A DNA stretch of 64,000 nt, taken from NCBI RefSeq assembly GCF_001590925.1, contig NZ_BCTU01000020.1, positions 123,963 to 187,962 on the forward strand, given 5' to 3'. The DNA comes from Serratia plymuthica NBRC 102599. GTDB lineage: Bacteria > Pseudomonadota > Gammaproteobacteria > Enterobacterales > Enterobacteriaceae. This document shows positions 1 through 8,372 of the stretch, piece by piece (within the stretch, counting starts at the first letter, position 1; each line of letters opens with the position of its first letter). The position numbers and the translations under genes were made by a program. The notes below the pieces were generated by a model, which saw only the letters and a list, made by a program, of their open reading frames with translations, did not search any database and had not been told where the DNA came from.

Positions 1-644
1 AATCGCTGGCTCGCGGTTACTACACCCGCAACGCGTCGTTCGGCTCGCTCAACGCCAGCGCCTCTTACCAACAAGACAGCTACTCCTCTATCGGCGGCAC
101 TTTCCGCAGCGGCATTACCGCCACCCGATACGGCGTGGCCGCGCACCAGAACTCCAGCAACGGCGGCAGCCGGATGATGCTCGATACCGACGGCATCGCC
201 GGGGTGCCGATCAACAACGGCCGCACCTACAGCAACCACTTCGGCCTGGCGGTGATTTCCGATATCACCAGCTACTACAACACCGATACCCGAATTGACG
301 TCAACCAACTTGCGGACGACGTCGAAGCCACCCGCGCGGTAGTGCAAGGCACACTGACCGAAGGCGCCATCGGTTACCGCCACTTTGAGGTGGTGAAAGG
401 CAGCAAGCTGCTGGCCACCATCAAGCTGGCCGACGGCAGCGAACCGCCGTTTGGCGCTACGGTGCTGAGTGAGCGAGGCCGCGAAGTGGCGGTGGTGAAC
501 GACGGAGGATCGGTCTACCTGACCGGCGTCCAGCCGCAAGAACAACTGGATGTCGCCTGGGAAGGCCAACGCCAGTGCCGCATCGTGATACCGGGCGCCG
601 CCAAGCCGCTGGACCAGCTGCTGCTGCCGTGCGCCAAACTGTAA
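1..644 (+). CDS. Fimbrial outer-membrane usher, C-terminal part (5' end outside window)
   Basis: The reading frame is open from base 3 and runs to TAA at 644, giving about 213 C-terminal residues of a chaperone-usher outer-membrane usher. Visible are the end of the beta barrel (alternating Ser/Tyr-rich strands, about the first 50 residues), the LDTDGIAGVPIN segment, the ATRAVVQGTLTEGAIGYR segment typical of the C-terminal plug-like domains, and the final domain ending in LLLPCAKL. The usher at 47263-49803 carries the same blocks (DTGGVAGVP, ATKSVVQATLTEGAIGYR, LLLPCQ), so the two are paralogues. A chaperone gene follows after a short gap, as is usual in these operons. The start, the N-terminal domain and the rest of the operon lie upstream of the window. 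Confidence 0.95.
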   Translation, partial: SLARGYYTRNASFGSLNASASYQQDSYSSIGGTFRSGITATRYGVAAHQNSSNGGSRMMLDTDGIAGVPINNGRTYSNHFGLAVISDITSYYNTDTRIDVNQLADDVEATRAVVQGTLTEGAIGYRHFEVVKGSKLLATIKLADGSEPPFGATVLSERGREVAVVNDGGSVYLTGVQPQEQLDVAWEGQRQCRIVIPGAAKPLDQLLLPCAKL

Positions 645-663
645 TCCGCAACACAGAGAATTG

Positions 664-1419
664 ATGACTATGAACAACTATCCGCTAGCAAAAGTGGCCG
701 CACTGGGCCTGGTATTGACCAGCGCGGCTCCGGCCGTCAACGCAGCGATCTCGCTGGATCGCACCCGCGCCGTCTACCTCAGCGACGCGAAATCCATCAG
801 CCTGAATATCGTCAACGAAAATAAGGAGCTGCCTTTCCTGGCGCAATCCTGGCTGGAAAACGAACAGCATCAGAAAATCACCTCGCCGCTGGTGGTACTG
901 CCGCCGTTGCAGCGGGTAGAAGCCGGCGAACGCAGCGTAGTGCGCATCACCAAGACCCCGGAGGCCGACCGCCTGCCGCAGGATCGCGAATCGGTGTTCT
1001 ATTTCAACTTGCGTGAAATCCCGCCGAAGAGCAGCAAAACCAACGTGATGCAGCTGGCGCTGCAGACCCAGATCAAGCTGTTTTACCGGCCGAAAGCCAT
1101 AGTCGCGCCAAAAGGCGAGGTGTGGCAGGAGAAGCTGGTGTTCCGTAAAAGCGCCGGCGGTTTCACCATCGAAAACCCCACGCCGTTTTATATCACCCTG
1201 ACCGGCATGACCCGCCAACCGCAGAAACAGGGCGGCGGCGCGCTCGGTGACTTCCAGCCGGTGATGCTGAAACCGAAATCCAGCGAAAGCGTGAAGCTGC
1301 GCGACAACGGCCTGAACGGCTTTGTCGTCACCTACATCAATGACTACGGCGGCCACCCCGAGCTGCGCTTCGCCTGCAACGGCAGCGTCTGCCATGTCGT
1401 GCCCGATACCAAAAAATAA
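664..1419 (+). CDS. Periplasmic fimbrial chaperone (PapD-like)
   Basis: This is a two-domain immunoglobulin-fold chaperone that captures fimbrial subunits in the periplasm and delivers them to the usher. I place the start at ATG 664; ATG 670 is also possible, and a TTG at 661 is less likely. A signal peptide ends near AVNA, followed by AISLDRTRAVY, the usual first strand. The PapD-family block PQDRESVFYFNLREIPPKS (about residues 99-117) and the G1-strand region ALQTQIKLFYRP are clear. The ending YINDYGGHPELRFACNGSVC has a Cys pair. It is very similar along its length to the chaperone at 46457-47221. It sits between the usher and the minor subunit genes and is probably co-transcribed with them. 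Confidence 0.95.
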   Translation: MTMNNYPLAKVAALGLVLTSAAPAVNAAISLDRTRAVYLSDAKSISLNIVNENKELPFLAQSWLENEQHQKITSPLVVLPPLQRVEAGERSVVRITKTPEADRLPQDRESVFYFNLREIPPKSSKTNVMQLALQTQIKLFYRPKAIVAPKGEVWQEKLVFRKSAGGFTIENPTPFYITLTGMTRQPQKQGGGALGDFQPVMLKPKSSESVKLRDNGLNGFVVTYINDYGGHPELRFACNGSVCHVVPDTKK

Positions 1420-1430
1420 GGAGATACCGC

Positions 1431-2045
1431 ATGGCTGAATTCACCGGCGGCCGCCTGCGGCCCTTGCTGTTCGGCGCCTTGCTGTTTAGCGGCAGCGCGG
1501 CGGCGGCAACACCGCTTGACGTGATTGAAGGCACTACCGGCACCGTCAGCTTTTTCGGCGGCCTGCTCAGTTCCCCTTGCAGCCTGACGCCGGACAGCCA
1601 GGATCAGGCCATCGATTTGGGCGAGGTTAACGCGCGTGACTTCCAGAATGCCGGCGATCGGAGCGCGCCGGTGCGCTTTCGTCTCTCCTTTCGCAACTGC
1701 CTGTTGGGGGCCAAAGCGCTGGCGGATAACCCCGCCGGCCAACGTAACGGCGATGCCGGGCAGCTCTATTTACAGGGCGAGCAGGCCGCGACGCTGGTGT
1801 TTCTCGGCGACAGCGATGTGAATAATCCGGACTTGCTGAAACTCAACGGCGGCGTGCAAGGCATCGGCCTGCGTTTGCAGGACCAACAGGGCCGCGCTCT
1901 GTCGCTCAATCAGCAAAGCCGGCCCTACATTCTGCAGCCCGGCAGCAACACGCTGTGGTTCAGCGCCAGCGTGGAATCCACGCAGCGAGCGGTGATGGCG
2001 GCCGGGTTTTCCGGCGTGGCGCACATTCAGGTGATTTACCTGTGA
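1431..2045 (+). CDS. Minor fimbrial subunit (MrpE-like position)
   Basis: A 204-residue pilin-fold subunit, starting at ATG 1431 behind a clear AAGGAGA ribosome site. A signal peptide (residues about 1-25, ending AAAA) is followed by the conserved pilin Cys pair (SSPCSL and RNCLLG) and a C-terminal beta-zipper motif ending HIQVIYL. It resembles the 220-residue protein at 45758-46420 in the other fimbrial operon: both have DVNNP in mid-sequence and a QPGSNTL or TPGQNTL strand. As in MR/P-like operons it directly follows the chaperone gene, so an adaptor or minor pilin role is likely. The exact role in the fibre cannot be read from sequence. Confidence 0.88.
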   Translation: MAEFTGGRLRPLLFGALLFSGSAAAATPLDVIEGTTGTVSFFGGLLSSPCSLTPDSQDQAIDLGEVNARDFQNAGDRSAPVRFRLSFRNCLLGAKALADNPAGQRNGDAGQLYLQGEQAATLVFLGDSDVNNPDLLKLNGGVQGIGLRLQDQQGRALSLNQQSRPYILQPGSNTLWFSASVESTQRAVMAAGFSGVAHIQVIYL

Positions 2046-2059
2046 GGTTCACAAACGCA

Positions 2060-3064
2060 ATGAAAAACCAATACGTTAACTATTATCTGCCGCTGGCGTT
2101 CGCGCTGGCGGCGCCTGCCGTCTGGGCAAATGGCTACGTGACGCCGGACGGCGGGGCAAAACAATTTTATATCGACCTGAATGAAACCAACATCACCAAT
2201 CAGGTGGGCTTCACCAAAGAATTTACCTATTCGTTAGGCGGCCAATATACCGGCAAGGCCTATTGCGATACCCGTATTCCGACCAGCCCGCACTTTTATA
2301 AGTCGGATTCGGCGCTGCCCCCCTCCGAGTTCGGCAACGGTTATTTAAAACTTAATGATTACCTGGATTTAAAAGCCGAGGTTTGGATCGCCGGCAATAA
2401 AAGGGCCTACGTCACCGTGCCTTTTTACAATATATCCAACGAGTTGAGCCAACATTCATGCAACCCGCCCTACGTGCAAATCAACAACTACGAAAGCGGA
2501 TCCCGGGGCAAAGTCACCTTCCGGGTGCGCAAAAAAATCATCAATGGCGTGCAGATTAACGACCGGCAAATCATCGAGATGTATGGCCGCCTGGGTTCGA
2601 CCGACGCCGGTTTCGGCCCCAACCCTATGGCGCAGGTGTTTATTCAATCCGCCATTCTGTACGTGCCGGATAAATGCGTGGTGAATGAAGGCCAACTGAT
2701 CAACGTCGAGTTTGGGGAAATCAGCGGCAGCAACCTGAACGGCGCAAGCTATCCGCAAAGCATTCCAGTGCGCTTCCAGTGCGAAGGCGGCAGCTTTGAG
2801 GACGGCACCCTGAATATCAAACTGGCGGTCTCCGGCACCCCGGCGCCCTTCACCAATAACGCGTTTAAAACCGATAAAACCGATCTCGGTATCGAGATCA
2901 AACATAACGGTCAATTGGTTGTCCCGAATGAGTTTTACCCGGTGTCAAATATCGGTAACGGCGGCAGCTGGAACCTGGTTGCCGCACCGTTGGCCAACGG
3001 CGGCAAGGACATCGCGGAAGGGGAATTTAACGCCTCGGCCACCATTGTGGCGGCCTTCGAGTAA
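2060..3064 (+). CDS. Two-domain fimbrial adhesin-like protein
   Basis: A 334-residue exported protein. I chose ATG 2060, 14 bases after the preceding stop, because a signal peptide (residues 1-24, ending AVWA) begins there; the open frame extends further upstream inside the previous gene. The N-terminal half (about residues 25-205) is unlike pilins and contains several Cys, as expected for a receptor-binding domain. The C-terminal half, from about residue 213 (PDKCVVNEGQLINVEFGEI), is a standard pilin domain and resembles the single-domain subunits at 44759-45250 and 45247-45732. The layout (binding domain plus pilin domain) fits a tip adhesin of the FimH/MrpH type. The ligand is unknown. Confidence 0.85.
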   Translation: MKNQYVNYYLPLAFALAAPAVWANGYVTPDGGAKQFYIDLNETNITNQVGFTKEFTYSLGGQYTGKAYCDTRIPTSPHFYKSDSALPPSEFGNGYLKLNDYLDLKAEVWIAGNKRAYVTVPFYNISNELSQHSCNPPYVQINNYESGSRGKVTFRVRKKIINGVQINDRQIIEMYGRLGSTDAGFGPNPMAQVFIQSAILYVPDKCVVNEGQLINVEFGEISGSNLNGASYPQSIPVRFQCEGGSFEDGTLNIKLAVSGTPAPFTNNAFKTDKTDLGIEIKHNGQLVVPNEFYPVSNIGNGGSWNLVAAPLANGGKDIAEGEFNASATIVAAFE

Positions 3065-3082
3065 CCCAGGGAGAAACAGACC

Positions 3083-3622
3083 ATGCGTTTACGCGCTTTA
3101 GCGATGCTCAGTTGCACGCCCTTATTGTTTACGGCGTTGCCGGCTCTGGCAGATACCGAACTGGTCGGTTCACCACTGCAGTTCCACGGTACCGTGGTGA
3201 GCCGGCCGTGCAATATTGAACCGCAATCGGCCGATCAGGTGGTGGAGATGGATACCGTGATCGTCAAAACCCTGTACCGCTATGGCCACAGCAATCCGGT
3301 GCCGTTCAACATCAAGCTGACCGACTGCAAAACGGCGGTGTTCAAATCCGTCAATGTCACCTTCAGCGGCACCGAAGACCGCGAGCTGCCGGGCAAACTG
3401 GCGATCAATAACGGCACCAACGGCGCTGCCATCGCGCTGTTTGACAGCAAGGGCGCCGATATTGCGTTGAATCAGGCCACCAGCGCAGTGGCATTGCAGG
3501 ACGGCGCCACTGTGTTGAATTTCACCGCCTATGTGCAGGGCCACCCCAGCGCAATACAGAATAAAACCATTACCGAGGGTGAATTCAGCTCGGTAGCCAA
3601 TTTTGTGCTGGCTTATCAATAA
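3083..3622 (+). CDS. Fimbrial subunit
   Basis: A 179-residue pilin-fold protein with a signal peptide ending near ALA, the N-terminal strand of the mature protein, and the conserved Cys pair (SRPCNIEP and TDCKTA). It carries the FSGTEDRELPG block and a C-terminal strand ending FVLAYQ. The same FSGTE block and ending pattern occur in the subunit at 44208-44750. ATG 3083 follows a GGGAGAAA ribosome site. It is the last structural gene of this operon before the oligosaccharyltransferase gene. Whether it is a major or minor subunit is not clear, because the usual major-subunit position upstream of the usher is outside the window. Confidence 0.9.
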   Translation: MRLRALAMLSCTPLLFTALPALADTELVGSPLQFHGTVVSRPCNIEPQSADQVVEMDTVIVKTLYRYGHSNPVPFNIKLTDCKTAVFKSVNVTFSGTEDRELPGKLAINNGTNGAAIALFDSKGADIALNQATSAVALQDGATVLNFTAYVQGHPSAIQNKTITEGEFSSVANFVLAYQ

Positions 3623-3646
3623 GACCGGACGCTTCAGGAAGCAGTG

Positions 3647-5281
3647 ATGATATCCAACAACAAAACGGCCGGGTTATTCGGGCTGGCGGCATGCTATTGC
3701 CTGATCGCCATGCATATTTACTGGCCCAATCGCGGCGGCAGCGGTTTTTATTTGCCGTGGAATCTGGTCGGCGGCCTATTTATCGCCCTGTTTATTCTCG
3801 GCGCGATGCTATTGAGCCGTCCGCCGTTGGCCGTATCCGGCTTTTTTAACCGGCTGGCGCCGGGCGCTCTGATTTTATTATTGCCGCTGCTGTGGACGAA
3901 AAACCCCTGGCTAGGTGAAGCTCTGCCGCGCCTGTTGGGGCTGACGCTGGGCGTCGCCGCCTATTTCGCGCTGTTGCAGATACCGCTCGACCGGCTACGG
4001 CGGCGCAGACTGCTGATTCTACTGCTGGCGGCGACGGTGATCGAGGCGCTGCTGGGCCTGGTGCAGTACGGCCTGTTGGAACCGGGTAACGCCATGGGCT
4101 ACAACCCCCTGAAAAACCGCCCTTACGGCATCTTCCAGCAGTGGAACCTGATGGCCAGCTTTATGGCTACCGGGCTGGCGCTGGCGCTGTATCTGCTGAG
4201 CAACCGGCGCCCGCTGCACCGGGGCGTGCAATGGCTGACGGGCGGTATGCTGGTTTTGGCACCGCTGTTGTTGATCGTGATCGCCTCACGCGTTGGCCTG
4301 CTGGCGGCCGCTCTGCTGTCGCCGCTGCAACTGTTTATGTTGTATCGGCTTAATCGCCGCCGTGCCACCGCCGCCCTGCTGCTGTTGCTTGCCGGGATAG
4401 CCGCCGGTCTGCTGCTGATCATGCTTAACGGCGCAACGCGGGCGCTCACCGTGGCGGAGCCAATTTTCTACCGCCTGGCCTACTGGCAGGAAGCGCTGCG
4501 CATGATCGCCGAACGCCCGTGGCTCGGCTGGGGTTACGGCCACTTTCAGCACGACTTCCTGCATCACTTCTACACCACCCACCGCAGCGGCATGGAAAGC
4601 GTCAGCATCAGCCATCCGCACAACGAAATTTTGCTGTGGGGCATCGAAGGCGGCCTGCTGAGCCTGAGCGGTATTGCCTTCATTTGCTGGGGGTTATGGC
4701 GCCTGTTGCGACGCACCCGCGCCCTGCCGCTGCGGCCTGCCCCCTGGCTGGCGGCGCTGCCGATCCTGCTGCACATGATGGTGGAATACCCGCTTTATCT
4801 CTCCGCGGCACACGGCGTACTGCTGCTGGCGATTCTGCGCGCCGGCGATGTGCGTTGCCGCCTGCGCCTGTCACCGCGCCCGCAACTCACCCTGCGGCTG
4901 CTCGCCGCCGGTTTGGCCGCGCTGACGCTGCCGTACCTGCTCAACGGCCTGCACAGCGCCCTGATCGTGACCGCCGTGGAAAAAACCGGTCTGCAACAAT
5001 TTGCCGCCATGAGTCGGGTGATGACGCCGACGCCCTGGCAGGTGCGTTACGACTACGACGTCCAGTTGCAACGGCTGCTGCAATACCCGCACACCCGCGA
5101 TCCGGCCACGCTGCTGAGCTACCAGCGTTGGGCGGAAAATGAGATCCGCGTGCGGCCGGACGCCAATATCTACGTCAACCTGATGGTGACCAGCCGGTTG
5201 CTGCAACAGCCGCAGCGGGCGGAGGATCTGTACCGTCAGGCGCGCCGGCTGTTCCCGCACGATGCGCGTTTTAAGGAGTAA
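3647..5281 (+). CDS. PglL-family O-oligosaccharyltransferase (Wzy_C domain)
   Basis: A polytopic inner-membrane protein of 544 residues with about eleven hydrophobic segments. It has the features of PglL-type O-linking oligosaccharyltransferases, which transfer lipid-linked glycans to Ser/Thr of exported proteins. The RPYGIFQQWNLMASF block (PglL_A-like) lies near residue 155. A periplasmic-loop HPHNE motif has His323 and His325, the region that holds the catalytic His in known PglL proteins, and a conserved Wzy_C region (VEYPLYLS) follows. The C-terminal 100 residues are a soluble, periplasmic-looking domain ending FPHDARFKE. It is a paralogue of the protein at 39405-41102. It lies 24 bases after a fimbrial subunit gene and 2 bases before a LuxR gene. 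WaaL-type O-antigen ligase is the main alternative, but the gene context argues for protein glycosylation. Confidence 0.85.
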   Translation: MISNNKTAGLFGLAACYCLIAMHIYWPNRGGSGFYLPWNLVGGLFIALFILGAMLLSRPPLAVSGFFNRLAPGALILLLPLLWTKNPWLGEALPRLLGLTLGVAAYFALLQIPLDRLRRRRLLILLLAATVIEALLGLVQYGLLEPGNAMGYNPLKNRPYGIFQQWNLMASFMATGLALALYLLSNRRPLHRGVQWLTGGMLVLAPLLLIVIASRVGLLAAALLSPLQLFMLYRLNRRRATAALLLLLAGIAAGLLLIMLNGATRALTVAEPIFYRLAYWQEALRMIAERPWLGWGYGHFQHDFLHHFYTTHRSGMESVSISHPHNEILLWGIEGGLLSLSGIAFICWGLWRLLRRTRALPLRPAPWLAALPILLHMMVEYPLYLSAAHGVLLLAILRAGDVRCRLRLSPRPQLTLRLLAAGLAALTLPYLLNGLHSALIVTAVEKTGLQQFAAMSRVMTPTPWQVRYDYDVQLQRLLQYPHTRDPATLLSYQRWAENEIRVRPDANIYVNLMVTSRLLQQPQRAEDLYRQARRLFPHDARFKE

Positions 5282-5283
5282 CT

Positions 5284-5895
5284 ATGCTTAATATTCGGTT
5301 CACCCTGCTGGGCAGCGATAACTTTTATCAGCAGGGGTTACGGCAACTGCTGGAAGAGTATCTGCATGACCTGAATCACAGCCGCCGCGGGCATCTGCAT
5401 GCACTGCGCAATCTGGAGCCAATCGAGATCGTGTTCCACACGCTGGAAGACCAATGCGGCTGCGCCAGTTGCTACCAAAGCCCGTACCAGACGCCGCGCC
5501 ATCGGCAAATGATCGTGCTGATCCTCGACGATCTCGACACCCGTTATCTGCACGCCCACCCTGCGTTGTTCAGTATTAACCGACGCGACGATGCCGTTAC
5601 CGTTCGCCACAAGCTCCACATGGCGCTGGAACGCTTTTGCCAGCAACCCTGGGTGGCGCTGCACGCCAGCGCCATCTGGAAATGCCGGCAGTGCCGCATC
5701 GCCGCCCTGAGCAGCTGCGAAAAGAAGGTGCTGAAGCTGATGAGCACCGGCATGTCCGCCTGCACCATCGCCGGGATGCTGCACCGCAGCCAGAAGACCA
5801 TCAGCGCCCATAAGCGTTCAGCAATGCGTAAATTGAACGTGCGCAAAAATACCGAACTGAACAAAATGCTGCTCAATCAGATGGGGCTGAACTGA
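5284..5895 (+). CDS. LuxR-type transcriptional regulator, fimbrial operon
   Basis: A 203-residue protein whose ribosome site (AAGGAG) overlaps the end of the oligosaccharyltransferase gene. Residues 1-125 look like a receiver-type fold (RFTLLGSDNFYQQGLRQLL) without clear acidic phosphorylation residues. Residues about 143-200 are a LuxR/FixJ helix-turn-helix (SCEKKVLKLMSTGMS, then SQKTISAHKRSAMRKLNV). Cysteines 58, 60, 63, 119, 134, 137 and 145 include CGCASC and CRQC, which could bind a metal. The equivalent gene at 38790-39371 shares the CxxC just before the helix-turn-helix. A regulator at the end of a fimbrial operon recalls MrpJ of Proteus, but the family differs. Target genes are unknown. 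Confidence 0.85.
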   Translation: MLNIRFTLLGSDNFYQQGLRQLLEEYLHDLNHSRRGHLHALRNLEPIEIVFHTLEDQCGCASCYQSPYQTPRHRQMIVLILDDLDTRYLHAHPALFSINRRDDAVTVRHKLHMALERFCQQPWVALHASAIWKCRQCRIAALSSCEKKVLKLMSTGMSACTIAGMLHRSQKTISAHKRSAMRKLNVRKNTELNKMLLNQMGLN

Positions 5896-5907
5896 AACGG
5901 CGCGGGA

Positions 5908-6834
5908 TCAGGCCAGAGCGCGTTTCTTTGGCAGAAAGATCTCCGCCAGCATGCAGCGCGCGCCCCCGCCGCCGAGATCTTCGATAATGTCGATCGGCCC
6001 CAGCGCCAGCCGGGCGTAACCGCCAATCAACGCCTGCTGCGGCGGCGTAAAACTGGCCCAGGCGCGGGTCGACATCGCGTAAACCGGGCTTCCGTCTTTG
6101 GCGCGCAGTTCCAGCACGTTGCAGGCGAACGCCTCCATCTGAGCGTAGCTGACGTCAATCAGGGTTTTGCCGCTACCTTGCAACCTGGCGATCACCGCGC
6201 GCTTTTGCTCCGGGTTGCGCAGGCTTTCCAGGCAGAGAATGGCGTAGCGCACGCCGACGCTCATCATCACGTTGGTGTGATAAATCGGCTGATTATGGCG
6301 ATCTACGGCGTCGAACCAGATAATTTTATAGCCGGAATGGCGCTCAAATTCGCGCCCCACTTCTGGAGAGCTGCGTGACGACAAGCAGGAATAAGCCAGC
6401 TTGTTCGGATGATCCAGGATCAGCGAACCTGTGCCTTCCAGAAAACGCCCGGCCAGTTCGTGGGCGGAAAGATCGATACGCCGTTCAATCACGAAATCAT
6501 TGGCGAGCTGCGCGATAATATCCTGGCGGCGTTCCCGTCGTCGGTTTTCCGCTTCCATCGGGAAAGTGAACAGGCTGCCGTCGCCCAGCAGCGCAATCCA
6601 GTTATTCGGGAATAATGCGTCCGGCGTTTCCTGCCCGTCGATATCATCCATCACCCGCACGTCGACACCGGCCTGTTGCAGGGCATCGACGTAACCGTTA
6701 AAGGCGATTAATGCCCTGGCCGCGTGGTATTCATGGTGCTGCGTGACCTTCTGAAAAAAATTGCTGTGCTGGGTCTGTTTATTCGCGGCAAAGCCGGAAG
6801 GCCGGACCATAAAAACGGATTGGGTGGTTTGCAT
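5908..6834 (-). CDS. ctlX: CtlX-like citrulline/arginine hydrolase (amidinotransferase superfamily)
   Basis: A protein of about 308 residues of the guanidino-group-modifying (pentein) superfamily, resembling CtlX citrulline-utilisation hydrolases and arginine deiminase-related proteins. Motifs seen include the FPNNWIAL substrate-loop block, FLEGTGSLILDH, the His in IYHTNVMMS, and the C-terminal GGGGARCMLAEIF with the nucleophilic Cys. I place the start at ATG 6834 after a GAG-containing ribosome site; an upstream GTG at 6846 adds four residues. The gene is divergent from an Lrp/AsnC regulator, and an arginase gene follows that regulator, so the cluster probably serves arginine or citrulline breakdown. 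The exact substrate is inferred from family resemblance. Confidence 0.85.
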   Translation of the reverse strand: MQTTQSVFMVRPSGFAANKQTQHSNFFQKVTQHHEYHAARALIAFNGYVDALQQAGVDVRVMDDIDGQETPDALFPNNWIALLGDGSLFTFPMEAENRRRERRQDIIAQLANDFVIERRIDLSAHELAGRFLEGTGSLILDHPNKLAYSCLSSRSSPEVGREFERHSGYKIIWFDAVDRHNQPIYHTNVMMSVGVRYAILCLESLRNPEQKRAVIARLQGSGKTLIDVSYAQMEAFACNVLELRAKDGSPVYAMSTRAWASFTPPQQALIGGYARLALGPIDIIEDLGGGGARCMLAEIFLPKKRALA

Positions 6835-6968
6835 GATATTTCTCACAGGGATCGGGGGAATAACGCGACCCTATTATGGAAAATCAATTTGGCACCAGGC
6901 AGTGTGAAAAATGACTAAATTGCTCTATATTTTTACAAATCGCCACCGCCAGCCGACACTTTGCCACC

Positions 6969-7391
6969 ATGAATGATACCGATCGCCACATCCTCGCGCT
7001 GCTGCGCGAAAACGCCCGCAGCTCGGTGACCGAGATAGCCAACAAGGTCCGGGTTTCGCGCGCTACGGTGCAAAAAAGAATTGAGGCGCTGGAAACGCAG
7101 GGGATCATTACCGGCTACACCGTTCGCGTGAAGCCGGGCGTGGAACATAACCGCATTCGCGCCTGGATGTGCGTGGCGGTGGAAGGCACCAAGGCGCAAA
7201 GCGTGTTGCAACAGCTGCGCGGCGAACCGGCGGTGTTCACCCTGCACACCACCAACGGCAAGTGGGACATTCTGCTGGAGATCCGCACCGACAGCCTGGA
7301 GAGTTTCGATAAAATTCTGGGGCGCATCCGGCGCATCGCCGGCATTTCCAACACCGAAACCAGCATCCAGCTGTCGACGCACAAGGCATAA
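6969..7391 (+). CDS. Lrp/AsnC family transcriptional regulator
   Basis: A 140-residue Lrp/AsnC-type protein. The N-terminal helix-turn-helix (DRHILALLRENARSSVTEIA, then VSRATVQKRIEALE) covers residues 3-50, and the C-terminal RAM (amino-acid-binding) domain covers about 65-138. It is transcribed away from ctlX with a 134-base spacer and converges on the arginase gene, with 5 bases between the two stops. The arrangement suggests that it senses arginine, ornithine or a related amino acid and controls both flanking catabolic genes. No operator could be pinned down by eye. Confidence 0.92.
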   Translation: MNDTDRHILALLRENARSSVTEIANKVRVSRATVQKRIEALETQGIITGYTVRVKPGVEHNRIRAWMCVAVEGTKAQSVLQQLRGEPAVFTLHTTNGKWDILLEIRTDSLESFDKILGRIRRIAGISNTETSIQLSTHKA

Positions 7392-7396
7392 CGCCG

Positions 7397-8302
7397 TCAG
7401 CGGGAGCGGAACATCGCCTCCAACATTTCCACTATCAGCGCCGCGTACCGGCCGTCGGGATCGAGCTCGGGGTCGAATACCGACAGCGTCATGCCGCAGC
7501 ACATGGGGTTTTGCAGCAACCGCGCCACGATATTTTCCAGCCAGAGGCGATCGATACCGGGGCTACCGGGGGAATCCACCGCCGGCATGATGGTTTGGTC
7601 GAGCACGTCCACATCCAGATGTAGCCAAAAGCGCCATTCCGGCTCGGTGGCCAACATCTGTTCGATTTGCCGCACAATTTCCGCTTTGCCCATCCGGTTG
7701 GCAGCGAAGACGTCAATGCGCGCAATTGCCGTTTGATTGATATCCGGCCAGGCAAAATCCGCGTCCCGACACTCACGCTCGCCCAGTTGTAAAACCTGCC
7801 GTTCCGGCACCAGCGGCCCCGTTACGCCAGGCCATTCGGCCAGCAGCGGTTCCCCGCGCCCGGTCGCCAACGCCAAATCCATCCCCGCCACCGCGCCCAA
7901 CATCTGCTGCGGATCATAGTTGCCGGGATGACGGAAATCGCTGTGCCCATCGATGTGTACCAGCGAAAGCGGCCCCGCACTGCGTGAACCGGCCAACGCC
8001 CCCAGCAGAATCGAACAGTCGCCGCCGACCACCAGCGGGAAGTCGCCGCGCGCCTGCACCGCAGCAACTTCTGCGGCCAACGCGAGAGTGAAAGCGCGAA
8101 TCGCATGACCATTGCGTATGCGGGTGCCGGGCTGCGCTGCCGGCGAATAAGTCGGTTGCGGCAACTCGGAGACAGCCCCCGCTCCCAACCTTTGCGCCAA
8201 GCTATGTGCCATCAGCGCCTGCGGCGCTCGCCAGGTTCCGGGAACATGGCCCGGTCGCAAGGGGCTCAGCCCCAGATTGGTAGGTGCAAGAATGATATGC
8301 AT
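7397..8302 (-). CDS. Arginase/ureohydrolase family protein
   Basis: A 301-residue ureohydrolase. The metal-binding signatures of the family are all present: GGDCSILLGAL, HIDGHSDF and DVDVLD, with the aspartates and histidines that hold the two manganese ions, and an EPLL-type loop between them. Arginases cleave arginine to ornithine and urea; agmatinase or formimidoglutamase activity cannot be excluded from sequence alone. The gene converges with the Lrp/AsnC gene and lies near ctlX, which favours an arginine or citrulline role. ATG 8302 gives a normal family length. Confidence 0.85.
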   Translation of the reverse strand: MHIILAPTNLGLSPLRPGHVPGTWRAPQALMAHSLAQRLGAGAVSELPQPTYSPAAQPGTRIRNGHAIRAFTLALAAEVAAVQARGDFPLVVGGDCSILLGALAGSRSAGPLSLVHIDGHSDFRHPGNYDPQQMLGAVAGMDLALATGRGEPLLAEWPGVTGPLVPERQVLQLGERECRDADFAWPDINQTAIARIDVFAANRMGKAEIVRQIEQMLATEPEWRFWLHLDVDVLDQTIMPAVDSPGSPGIDRLWLENIVARLLQNPMCCGMTLSVFDPELDPDGRYAALIVEMLEAMFRSR

Positions 8303-8372
8303 GGTGAATACCCCAGATAAGCCCTCTAAAAATCAGCTTAGCCTATCCGGCTGCACCGGGCCTGAGTTTTGC

